Shown piece after piece: positions 24,564 to 34,351 of a DNA stretch of 64,000 nt (its first letter is position 1; each line of letters starts with the position of its first letter). Under the pieces are notes generated by a model that saw nothing but the letters and a program-made list of their open reading frames with translations, was not told the DNA's origin and made no database searches. A program made the translations under genes and the position numbers. The DNA lies in contig OZ244040.1 in assembly GCA_965215035.1 (NCBI GenBank), forward strand, positions 1,240,001 to 1,304,000, written 5' to 3'. The DNA comes from Azophilus sp965215035 (GTDB taxonomy: Bacteria > Pseudomonadota > Gammaproteobacteria > Pseudomonadales > Azotimanducaceae).

Positions 24564-25679
24564 TTAAGTGCCGGGATAGCCTTCCCGGCGCAGCAAGACC
24601 ACCGCTGCGCTGGAAAAGCTGAGCCAAACCGGTTGATCCGGTGCGGCCCGTTCGACCAGTGATGCGTCCCTGTTCTGTACGGCGACCGCCACCGGCTCCT
24701 CCAGTTCGGGAAGGCGCACATGGCAGTGGCTGCGGTCGCCGAGATAGGCCATGGGCCCCATGCGACCTTGCACGGCGTTGACACTCGCGTCGGGCACCTC
24801 GAAATGCAGCGCCAGCTTCTCGGGTCGAATCGCCACCATGACATCGTCGCCGACCGCAGGTCCGTTTGCATCGATTACCGCTTCGAGGGTACCAAAAGGC
24901 CGCGCATCGATAATCGCCCTGCCGTCCGTCGCCGAGCGCACCCGGCCGGCAAAGAAATTCATCGTGCCTATGAAATCTGCGACGAACCGACAATTCGGCC
25001 GTTCGTAGAGCCCGGCCGGCGACTCGACCTGCAGCACCTCCCCTCTTGCCATGACGGCAATGCGGTCCGAGAGGGTCAGCGCCTCTTCCTGATCGTGGGT
25101 AACGAACACAAAGGTGATGCCCACCGACTTCTGCAGCGCCCGCAGTTCAAGCTGCATCTGCTCGCGGAGGCTCTTGTCGAGCGCACCTAGTGGTTCGTCG
25201 AGCAACAATACCGTCGGTCGTTTAATCAGTGCCCGTGCCAGCGCCACACGTTGGCGTTCGCCGCCCGAGAGTTCTGTGGGTGCCCGTTGTGCATAGCCGG
25301 ACAGCTTGATGAGATCGAGCATCTCCTCAACGCTGCCATCGACCTCCGACTTGGACAAACCCGACTTGCGCAACCCGAAAGCGATATTCCTGCGTACATC
25401 GAGATGCGGAAAGATCGCGTAGTTCTGGAACACCATGTTGACCGGCCGTCGATGCGGAGGAATCGCCGACATCGCCCCACCGTCGATATAGATTTCGCCC
25501 TTGCTCGGCGCCTCGAATCCGGCCAGCATTCTGAGCAAGGTGGTCTTGCCGCAGCCGGAGGGCCCGAGTACCGAAAAGAACTCGCCGCGCTCGATTTCGA
25601 GATTCACATCGTTGACGGCCACTACCGGGCCGTAGTGCTTCGAGACGCCGCGAATCGAGATGATGTCTCGTTCTTTCAC
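24564..25679 (-). CDS. ABC transporter ATP-binding protein, PotA-like
   Basis: A 371-residue ATPase of the spermidine/putrescine class. Walker A is GPSGCGKTTLL (about residue 40), the Q-loop FQNYAIFPHL, the signature LSGGERQRVALARAL, Walker B VLLLDEPLGALD and the switch His in FVTHDQEEAL. A TOBE-type C-terminal domain follows (VMVAIRPEKLAL onward). GTG start. It stands alone on the minus strand, separated from the permease and binding protein, but is the only matching ATPase in the window. Confidence 0.9.
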   Translation of the reverse strand: MKERDIISIRGVSKHYGPVVAVNDVNLEIERGEFFSVLGPSGCGKTTLLRMLAGFEAPSKGEIYIDGGAMSAIPPHRRPVNMVFQNYAIFPHLDVRRNIAFGLRKSGLSKSEVDGSVEEMLDLIKLSGYAQRAPTELSGGERQRVALARALIKRPTVLLLDEPLGALDKSLREQMQLELRALQKSVGITFVFVTHDQEEALTLSDRIAVMARGEVLQVESPAGLYERPNCRFVADFIGTMNFFAGRVRSATDGRAIIDARPFGTLEAVIDANGPAVGDDVMVAIRPEKLALHFEVPDASVNAVQGRMGPMAYLGDRSHCHVRLPELEEPVAVAVQNRDASLVERAAPDQPVWLSFSSAAVVLLRREGYPGT

Positions 25680-25736
25680 ACCTACACGCCTTCCATGGTC
25701 GGAGAATCACCGAGAACCCGCTATGATTATTGCATC

Positions 25737-26591
25737 ATGACCGTACTGCAACTGGGTGATATCAAGGTTCACCGCATCGTCGAGCACGAGATTCCCGTCT
25801 ACCTGCCGACGGACATGTTCGACGAGGCGACGCCCGAGGCGGTCGAACCCTACCGGGAGTGGCTGATACCGAAGGCCCTGTGCCCGGCGACCGGTCGCCT
25901 GATCATGCCTGTCGTTTCCTATCTGGTGCACACCCGCCACCACCACATACTCATCGACACCTGTGTCGGCTGCGACAAGACCTACGCGGAACCGCCCGCA
26001 TGGCATCAGCGCCAGAACGAGCGCTGGCTTGCCCGCCTCGCCGCGGCGGGCGCACATCCCCATAACATTGACTTCGTATTCTGCACCCATCTGCACTCCG
26101 ATCATTGCGGTTGGAACACGCGCCTTGTCGATGGTCGGTGGGTGCCGACCTTTCCCAATGCGAAATACGTTTTTTCACGCGCCGAATACGCGGCCACGGC
26201 GGCCGAAGGGCACCAGATCTTTCTCGATAACGTGCTGCCGGTGATGGATGCGCGACAAGCGGTGCTGGTGGATATGGACTATGCGCTCGACGACCAGCTC
26301 TGGCTCGAAGCAACGGTCGGCCACACCGCAGGGCATGTCGCCGTGCACCTGCAATCCGGCCTGCGCCATGCGGTCATGTGCGGCGACCTGATACACAGCC
26401 CGTTACAGTTGGTTGAGCCGGGTTGGAGTTGCAATTCCGACTTCGACGTCGCCCTGGCCGCAACGACCCGCGGGAACTTTCTTAAGACCCACTGCAACAC
26501 CGATACGCTGATTCTGACGTCACACTTCCCATCGCCATCGGTCGGTCACATTGTCTCCCGCGCCAACCGTTACGATTTCAACTACCTTTGA
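25737..26591 (+). CDS. Metallo-beta-lactamase-fold hydrolase
   Basis: A 284-residue cytosolic metallohydrolase. Metal motif THLHSDHCGW (HxHxDH) lies near residue 118. Further ligands are the His of VGHTAGH, the Asp of CGDLIHS and the His of SHFPSPS. The layout with a helical N-terminal lid (FDEATPEAVEPYREW) resembles the lactonase-like branch of the fold, but the substrate cannot be read. I start at ATG 25,737 (MTVLQLGDIKVHRI). It is divergent from the ATPase gene. A 37-codon fragment follows directly. Confidence 0.85.
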   Translation: MTVLQLGDIKVHRIVEHEIPVYLPTDMFDEATPEAVEPYREWLIPKALCPATGRLIMPVVSYLVHTRHHHILIDTCVGCDKTYAEPPAWHQRQNERWLARLAAAGAHPHNIDFVFCTHLHSDHCGWNTRLVDGRWVPTFPNAKYVFSRAEYAATAAEGHQIFLDNVLPVMDARQAVLVDMDYALDDQLWLEATVGHTAGHVAVHLQSGLRHAVMCGDLIHSPLQLVEPGWSCNSDFDVALAATTRGNFLKTHCNTDTLILTSHFPSPSVGHIVSRANRYDFNYL

Positions 26592-26701
26592 TCCGCGACG
26601 AAGAGCTATTCGATCTCGCCAAGGCGTCCGATGAGGAATCGTTCCCCGCGGAAGTCGTGGATGCGCTTCTGGATACTTGCGAACGTGCTGATCTGAAATA
26701 A
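26588..26701 (+). pseudogene. Possible remnant of an Xre-type antitoxin-like regulator
   Basis: A 37-codon frame beginning TTG over the hydrolase stop: IRDEELFDLAKASDEESF then PAEVVDALL. FPAEVV followed by a short helix is typical of the N-terminal segment of small Xre/HigA-type regulators, whose helix-turn-helix should follow, but here a stop comes after CERADLK. I read it as a truncated copy. It could also be a chance frame. Confidence 0.35.
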
Positions 26702-26717
26702 TCAGTTGGTTCTAGCA

Positions 26718-28784
26718 CTAGACGCTGGGCCGTTCCCATCGAATAGGCTGCGCGGCGTCGCCGGCATCGATGGTCCGGGCGCACTCGTGCCCCGAGTAGA
26801 CCGCGTGAGCGATGGTTGCCGGTGCCCGGCAGTCGCCGATGCTGCGCAAGGAGGTTATGTCGGCGTCGGCGATTCGCTGCTGGTCGGAGCGCAGTTCCTG
26901 GAACAGTTGATCGTTGACAACCCTGGTGCCCACCACGACGAGCGATCCGCACTCTCTCGACTCGACTGCGCCGCCGCGATGGATGCTGGCCAAGTGCAGG
27001 GTGCCATCGCTGAAAGCCGTGACCTGATGCTCCGTAACCGTGCCGATGCCAAGTTCGATCATCCGCGCCCGGATATCCGCCAACTCGTTGTTCATGAACG
27101 TCCAGGCGGATATGGCGTTCGCGGGCGTTACGATGGTGACTTGGTTGCCGCGCCGCCGCAGCAGTTCGGCAAGGCAACTACCCATGTAATAGTGGTCGAA
27201 ATCGTAGATGACAACCGGGCCATTGGGCTCCGCGCCGGCGAGGATGTCATCCGGAGTATAGACGGCAGCGCCATCGAAACCATCTAATGGGAACCCGTCC
27301 GCACCGGGAATCTCGCATGTCCATTTCGCGCCTGTGGCGAGCACCGCGTGGTTGCAGCCGAATTCAGTGACATCCCGCGCTGTCAGGGGGCTTGCCCGAT
27401 AAACGTCCACGTTCGCCATGGACTGAATCAGGTGCGCTCGGTAGTCGCGCACCCGTGCCCAGGTGGCGAGCCCCGGCAACGCCGATTCGATGGTGACACG
27501 CCCGCCCAGTTCCGTTCGGGCTTCGGCGAGGGTGACCTTGAACCCCCGCTGTCCCAGTGCCCGGGCGCATTCGAGCCCGGCGGGGCCGGCACCGACGATC
27601 AGTACGCTCGTTGCGGGGTTGCCGGCCGGGACGCGCTCCGGGTGCCAGCCCCTGCGCCACTCCTCACCCATGGTTGGGTTCTGCGTGCAACGAACCGGAA
27701 CACCGTCGTGATAGGCGGATACGCAGATATTGCAGCCGATGCACTCGCGAATTTCGTCCTCTCTGCCTTCGTTGATTTTCCTTGGCAGGAACGGGTCGGC
27801 GATAGACGGGCGGGCGGCGCCGATCAAATCCAGTATGCCGCGCCGGATTTGGCGCACCATCTCATCCGGCGACGTGAAGCGACCGACGCCGACGACGGGT
27901 CTCGCGGTCAATGGCTTCACGAAGCTGTTCCAGGGTTCCTGGGCGCCTTGCTCGCTGAAGCGGGCCGTGGCGGTCTCCACCGTCCAGTCCGACGATTTCA
28001 CGTCCCACAGATCGGGAAGGTCGGCCAATAGGGCGACGATCTCGTGGGCTTCGGATGGCAGCGCCTCGCCAGGTGTTTTCAGCAGTTCATCGGAACTGAA
28101 GCGAACGGCCACGGCGCAGGTGTGACCGACGGCCTCTTTCATTTCCTCCAGTATTTCGCGCAGCAGGCGCACCCGATTCTCAAGGCTGCCGCCGTATTCA
28201 TCGGTGCGCCTGTTCATCCAGGGCAGCAGGAACTGGTAGGGGCCATAGCCCATGCCGGCGTAGACGTATACGATGTCGAAACCGGCGGAGCTGGCCCGTT
28301 TTGCCGCATCGACATGCCAGCGCCGCAAGTCGCGGATGTCTTGGCGATCCATGGTCCGGGGATTGGTCAGGCTGATCCAGCCGGGATAGGTCGGGTTGCG
28401 CGCAACGCCGGAGGCGGACATGGGCGGCACCCGCGTCATGCGGTTGCCGACACCGCTGCCGCCGTGCCACAGCTCGACCCCGGCCAGTGCGTCGTGACGG
28501 TGCACGGCATCCACCATCAAGGCATGGACCTTGATGTCCTCGTCGTCCCACAACCGGCAATACGGCAGTGGCGCATCATCCGAGCTGGGGTGAATGGAGC
28601 AGTAGCCGGTGTTAACAACTCCCCAACCGCCTTCGGCGCGCACTTCGCGCATCGCCGCCCGCGTGTGCGGCATCGAGTTGCCGGTTCCTAGGGCGTGAGG
28701 TGTCTGGTAGAACCGGTTTGGCGCGGTGACGGGACCTATCCGAACCGGCTCGAACAGGATGTCGTAGCGGGGATTCCTGCTCAC
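26718..28784 (-). CDS. Trimethylamine-dehydrogenase-like flavoprotein (N-demethylase)
   Basis: A 688-residue flavoprotein with an Old-Yellow-Enzyme FMN barrel (about 1-370), a 4Fe-4S motif CIGCNICVSAYHDG...C near residue 345 and a C-terminal pyridine-nucleotide-disulfide-type domain (VLIVGAGPAGLECARALG). This is the order of trimethylamine and dimethylamine dehydrogenases and of N-methylproline demethylases. From memory of the Methylophilus enzyme, several active-site positions differ. The FMN-linking Cys30 is Ala (YQTPHALG), the His after the catalytic Tyr is Met (YVYAGMGYG), and Trp355 is Tyr (SAYHD); Tyr60 is kept (NTGYCSI). The substrate is thus probably not trimethylamine itself. GTG start, one base after the PLP lyase stop, so translation is likely coupled. 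Confidence 0.85.
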   Translation of the reverse strand: MSRNPRYDILFEPVRIGPVTAPNRFYQTPHALGTGNSMPHTRAAMREVRAEGGWGVVNTGYCSIHPSSDDAPLPYCRLWDDEDIKVHALMVDAVHRHDALAGVELWHGGSGVGNRMTRVPPMSASGVARNPTYPGWISLTNPRTMDRQDIRDLRRWHVDAAKRASSAGFDIVYVYAGMGYGPYQFLLPWMNRRTDEYGGSLENRVRLLREILEEMKEAVGHTCAVAVRFSSDELLKTPGEALPSEAHEIVALLADLPDLWDVKSSDWTVETATARFSEQGAQEPWNSFVKPLTARPVVGVGRFTSPDEMVRQIRRGILDLIGAARPSIADPFLPRKINEGREDEIRECIGCNICVSAYHDGVPVRCTQNPTMGEEWRRGWHPERVPAGNPATSVLIVGAGPAGLECARALGQRGFKVTLAEARTELGGRVTIESALPGLATWARVRDYRAHLIQSMANVDVYRASPLTARDVTEFGCNHAVLATGAKWTCEIPGADGFPLDGFDGAAVYTPDDILAGAEPNGPVVIYDFDHYYMGSCLAELLRRRGNQVTIVTPANAISAWTFMNNELADIRARMIELGIGTVTEHQVTAFSDGTLHLASIHRGGAVESRECGSLVVVGTRVVNDQLFQELRSDQQRIADADITSLRSIGDCRAPATIAHAVYSGHECARTIDAGDAAQPIRWERPSV

Positions 28785-28785
28785 G

Positions 28786-29928
28786 TCATGCCAGGGCCTG
28801 CTCGAGGTCCGCTATCAGGTCGTCGACAGACTCGATACCGATGGACAGGCGCAGCAAGTCTTTCGGAATGGGGCTGTTTTCTCCCTCAATCGAATAGCGA
28901 TGCTCAATCAGGCTCTCAACGCCCCCTAAGGACGTGGCGCGGGTGAATACCCGGCAGCGCTTAACAATATCCAGCGCCTTTTGCGCATCGCCCTTGACCC
29001 TGAGCGACAACATGCCACCGAAGCCGCCGCTCATCTGCCGCTTGGCAATCTGGTGCCCGGGATGATTCGGCAATCCCGGATACAGCACGGCCTTGAGCGC
29101 CTGGTGTCCCTCGAAGTACCGGGCGATGGCTAGTGCCGACTCGCTGGCCTTGTGCACCCGCAGGAACAGCGTGCGCATGCCCCGTTGCAGCAGCCAGGCC
29201 TCGAAAGAACCGATGATCGCGCCGCCTTGCAGCCGAACATCGCGGATGCGCTCCCAGAGACCGTCTTGGCGAGCCGCTACCACCGCGCCGGCGATCACAT
29301 CGCAGTGGCCGTTCAGGTATTTGGTCGCCGAATGCACCACGAGGTCGGCACCCTGTTTGATGGGTTGCATGAGCACGGGTGTCGCCACCGTGGCGTCCAC
29401 GACGAGCGTTGCGCCCACTGCCTGTGCGACTTCGGCGGTGGCCGCAATATCGATGACATCCCAGGTGGGGTTGCAGGGCGATTCCATCCACAGCAACCTG
29501 GTCTTGCCTTTTGCAACGGTTCGCGCCAAGGCGTCCGAGTCGGCTGGGTCGAACAGGTCGAGCCCGAGACCCCATTGTGCGCAGAATCGGATGAGCCATT
29601 TGCGCAGGCCCCAGTACATGATTTTGGGTGCCACGACCCGATCACCGGGTTCGAGGGATTGCACGATGGCCATCGCCGCGGCCATGCCGGAGCTGAACAA
29701 CAGGGCCGAGACACCGCCTTCGAGTTCGGCAAGCACCTGCTCGGCGACGGCGAAACCGGGATTCTCGTCGCGCCCATAGCTGTGCCGGGAATCGATCAGT
29801 TGGTAGTTCTTGTCGCGCACATAGGTCGTCGATGGAAAGATGGCAGGGGTTAGGCCCCCCGTCATCGAGTCGATCTGGCGCAGAGCCTGGGCATTAACCG
29901 TCTCCGGCGCGAGCTTCCTAGCCCGCAT
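28786..29928 (-). CDS. Cys/Met-metabolism PLP-dependent enzyme (cystathionine beta-lyase-like)
   Basis: A 380-residue fold-type I PLP enzyme. PLP lysine in VVHSATKYLNGH (about residue 205), the substrate and PLP loop SRHSYGRDENPGF, LEGGVSALLFSSGMAAAMAIV, and the C-terminal TSLGGVESLIEHR block that holds the carboxylate-binding Arg. Family members act as cystathionine lyases, cystathionine gamma-synthases or methionine gamma-lyases. The active-site Tyr in MYWGLRKWL is more like MetC than MetB. It is co-transcribed with the trimethylamine-dehydrogenase-like gene. In this setting it could handle homocysteine or methionine linked to the BHMT reaction. Confidence 0.85.
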   Translation of the reverse strand: MRARKLAPETVNAQALRQIDSMTGGLTPAIFPSTTYVRDKNYQLIDSRHSYGRDENPGFAVAEQVLAELEGGVSALLFSSGMAAAMAIVQSLEPGDRVVAPKIMYWGLRKWLIRFCAQWGLGLDLFDPADSDALARTVAKGKTRLLWMESPCNPTWDVIDIAATAEVAQAVGATLVVDATVATPVLMQPIKQGADLVVHSATKYLNGHCDVIAGAVVAARQDGLWERIRDVRLQGGAIIGSFEAWLLQRGMRTLFLRVHKASESALAIARYFEGHQALKAVLYPGLPNHPGHQIAKRQMSGGFGGMLSLRVKGDAQKALDIVKRCRVFTRATSLGGVESLIEHRYSIEGENSPIPKDLLRLSIGIESVDDLIADLEQALA

Positions 29929-29936
29929 GGATGGCT

Positions 29937-30200
29937 CCAGAGTTTAAGCGGTGTCCAGCGTGCGACATGGACGAAATCGCGGTCGGTCGACAACCTGGCC
30001 AGGCCGTGCTGCACGCAGATTTGTGTGAGCATCGCATCGATGGTTCCCACCTGGATCTGGATCCCGTGACTTTGGCACCTATTGAGCAGTTCGGGCTCGA
30101 TTGCAAGGTTCGTTGCCAGGGTGTCAATACCCACACATTAAACCACACACAGGTGGGTCGCGACCGAGACCTATGGCCAAGAGTTCGTGTCAATGGTCGG
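29937..30200 (-). pseudogene. Decayed VapC-like PIN-domain toxin
   Basis: The 329-base gap between the lyase and oxidase genes holds a minus-strand frame (30,134 down to 29,937) reading IQVGTIDAMLTQICVQHG then LARLSTDRDFVHVARWTP. That is the C-terminal half of a PIN toxin, with the conserved TID and TDRDF acids. It is cut off by an upstream in-frame TAA. About 60 bases further upstream a different frame gives IDTNSW, like the start of a VapC. Frame changes and a missing middle mark it as inactive. Confidence 0.55.
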
Positions 30201-30257
30201 TTGCCGGGCAATCGCGGTCTCTCGGCCGGTGGCCCCGCAGATGGCGCGATATCGAGG

Positions 30258-31616
30258 TTAAACGAACGTTTGCGATCGCATGGGGGTGCCGTCGAAGAAC
30301 CGGCCGAGGCGGAAATGGCCGAGCTCGGTGCCGCTGCCGTCGCCGGTTAAGAGGCCCGCAATCGCCTTGCCGGCACCGGGCCCAATGCCGAAGCCGTGGC
30401 CGCTGAATCCGGTGGCGATGTGGAAACCGGGCAATCGCTCGGCTGCATCGATAACCGGGATGACATCGGGCGTTGTCTCGATCATGCCGGCCCAACTCTC
30501 AACGATGGGGGTGGCCGCGAGTTCTGGAAACTGTGCGTCGAGATTCCTGCGAATCTGTCGCAGAACCTTCGGATTTGGTTGCGGATCCAACACGCGACAT
30601 TTTTCAAAAGGGGAGGCACCATCTAGAGGCCATGTGGTCGGCGCGAACGATTCTTCCAGAAATTCGCGGCCAAGCGACAGGTGCAGGTTGCGGCGATCCA
30701 TGCGCAAGGCGGGTAGGAACTTGCGAGCGAAACGAAGTGTCGACGGCGTGATGGAGTGATCGAGAATCGTGCCGTGCGCCAGCGTATAGCCGCCGTCTTG
30801 CCGGCGGCGCAACGCCAGTCCGCTGTTGATCATATTGCCGTCGCAGACGGCGTTCGCGGGTGCGGTCCGGGCGACGGTGCCGCGCACGCGCAACTGCGGC
30901 ACGCCGATGCCGAGCGAGCGGCAGAACATCGATGTCCAGGCGCCGGCGGCACAAAGCACGGTGGATGTCCTGATAGTGCCGCGCTCTGTAACCACTGTTG
31001 CAACCCGCCCGGCCGATGATTCGATGCCGCGCACGGCGCAGCACGTCAGAATCTTGGCGCCTTCGCGCAGCGCGGCGCGGGCGAGCGCGGGCGTTGCCTT
31101 GTGCGGTTCCGCTCTGCCATCGCCCGCCGTGTAGAGTGCCCCGCGCCAGCCGGGCGTTGCGCCGCGCACCAGCCGCGGCAGTTCCTTGCCGTCGATCAGG
31201 CGCGTGCCGATTGCGTAATCCTCCGCGACTTTCGCCCATGCCGCATAGCGCTCCAGTTGCTTATCGCTCTCGATGAGGTACAGCACGCCCCGTTCACTGA
31301 AACCCAAGTCCTCGCCAATCTCGTCCCCAAGCCGACGCCAGATGCGCAGCGACTCGACGATCATCGGCATTTCCCGCGTATCCCGTCCCTGTTGCCGCAC
31401 CCAGCCCCAGTTGCGGCCCGATTGCTCGCCGGCCACGTGGCCTTTCTCGCAGACCACGACATCGATACCCCGTTTGGCCAGGAACCAGGCGGTGGCGATG
31501 CCGATAATGCCGCCGCCGATAACCACGATATCCGCCGCCGTCGGTATCGCGGTTGGCGGTTGCAGCGGGCCTTTCCAGGTACGGGAAACGAGATCAGCCG
31601 GCACGGATTGGGTCAT
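30258..31616 (-). CDS. DadA-like FAD-dependent amine/amino-acid oxidoreductase
   Basis: A 452-residue DAO-type flavoprotein. Start ATG 31,616 (MTQSVPADLVSRTWKGP). The FAD motif IVVIGGGIIGIATAWFLAKRG is at about residue 30, then GEQSGRNWGWVRQQGRD, a signature of a DadA-like subgroup. A C-terminal IPVIDAAERLPGFHIATGFSGHGFGIGPG closes the FAD site. Such enzymes oxidise secondary or primary amino acids (sarcosine, D-amino acids, N-methyl amino acids) to the imine. There is no folate domain, unlike the gene at 639. It is the last accessory gene before the right inverted repeat. Confidence 0.85.
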   Translation of the reverse strand: MTQSVPADLVSRTWKGPLQPPTAIPTAADIVVIGGGIIGIATAWFLAKRGIDVVVCEKGHVAGEQSGRNWGWVRQQGRDTREMPMIVESLRIWRRLGDEIGEDLGFSERGVLYLIESDKQLERYAAWAKVAEDYAIGTRLIDGKELPRLVRGATPGWRGALYTAGDGRAEPHKATPALARAALREGAKILTCCAVRGIESSAGRVATVVTERGTIRTSTVLCAAGAWTSMFCRSLGIGVPQLRVRGTVARTAPANAVCDGNMINSGLALRRRQDGGYTLAHGTILDHSITPSTLRFARKFLPALRMDRRNLHLSLGREFLEESFAPTTWPLDGASPFEKCRVLDPQPNPKVLRQIRRNLDAQFPELAATPIVESWAGMIETTPDVIPVIDAAERLPGFHIATGFSGHGFGIGPGAGKAIAGLLTGDGSGTELGHFRLGRFFDGTPMRSQTFV

Positions 31617-31737
31617 GGAGGTGCGCAGCGACGGACAACCGAAGAACTCTATTGAAAGTCGCCCGGCATTGCCAGAAGGATTCTTGGAGTACGCCGCCGG
31701 GAATGCCCGCGGCAATCCCTGTGCCGGTAGTGACGCG

Positions 31738-31764
31738 GCTTGCTGATTTTGCTACATAATTCCC
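31738..31764 (-). repeat. Right copy of 27-bp inverted repeat bounding the accessory block
   Basis: Read on the minus strand it begins GGGAATT then ATGTAGCAAAATCAGCAAGC, identical to 342-368 except for the two bases after GGGAA. It lies in the 236-base gap between the oxidase and acs genes. No transposase or integrase gene lies near either copy in this window. Confidence 0.8.
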
Positions 31765-31852
31765 GTAACAGATCCTCTGCCGGGGCCGGGTAAACCGGAC
31801 CGGCGACATTCCGCAGACGATACTAAACGATACAAGACGCACACCTTGGAAG

Positions 31853-33793
<1,941 letters not shown>

Positions 33794-33866
33794 GGGCCGG
33801 GCCACCCGGCGGGGCCGTTTGGGTGGCCTGGGTGGCGTGATGCGCCCGGTCTCGTATACTGTTCTC

Positions 33867-34316
33867 ATGCAAGGGAATTGGCTGAAGGTACCGGTCGCAT
33901 ACCTCGCGGCGATAGCGGCGGCGGCTGTGCTGGGATGTATCGCCTCGACGCAGTTCGTGCTGGCTGGGCTGGCCGGGTTCGGCATGGAAGTCTCCTTTGT
34001 GGATCGTTTGTCCACGACGGTTCACGATGTTATCGGCATGGGTCCGCTCTATGCGCTCATCGCCGCGGTCGCCTTTCTGCCGGCCTTCGGCATCGCCGCG
34101 GTGTTGATGCGCTGGGTGCCCGGCTCACGCCCGTTCTGGTTCGCCGTGGCGGGTGCCGCATCGATCTTGACGGCAATCCTTGTCATAAGGTTCGTTGTGG
34201 GAGGTACCGTCATCGGTGGTGCCCGCACCGCGCCCGGGCTACTCGTGCAGGCGCTGGCGGGCGGGGTTGCCGGCTGGCTGTTCGCTCGAATAGTGGCCTG
34301 GCGGGGTCGGACGTGA
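33867..34316 (+). CDS. Small integral membrane protein of unknown function
   Basis: A 149-residue protein with four predicted membrane segments (VAYLAAIAAAAVLGCIAS; LYALIAAVAFLPAFGIAAVL; FWFAVAGAASILTAILVIRF; LLVQALAGGVAGWLFARIV). Start ATG 33,867 (MQGNWLKVP); an upstream start would add a poorly conserved leader. Short loops and no clear catalytic motifs. TATACT stands 6 bases before the start. It precedes the sugar dehydrogenase gene, and a 29-bp tandem repeat spans their junction. I do not recognise the family. Confidence 0.7.
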   Translation: MQGNWLKVPVAYLAAIAAAAVLGCIASTQFVLAGLAGFGMEVSFVDRLSTTVHDVIGMGPLYALIAAVAFLPAFGIAAVLMRWVPGSRPFWFAVAGAASILTAILVIRFVVGGTVIGGARTAPGLLVQALAGGVAGWLFARIVAWRGRT

Positions 34317-34351
34317 ACGGTTTGGCCTGGCGGGGCGGGAAGTGAACGGTC
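34294..34351 (+). repeat. Tandem 29-bp repeat across a gene junction
   Basis: Units 34,294-34,322 and 34,323-34,351 match at about 25 of 29 positions, each containing TGGCCTGGCGGGG and GTGAACGGT. They span the stop of the membrane protein and the GTG start of the dehydrogenase, so the start-codon context exists twice; only the second copy opens a long frame. Confidence 0.7.
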
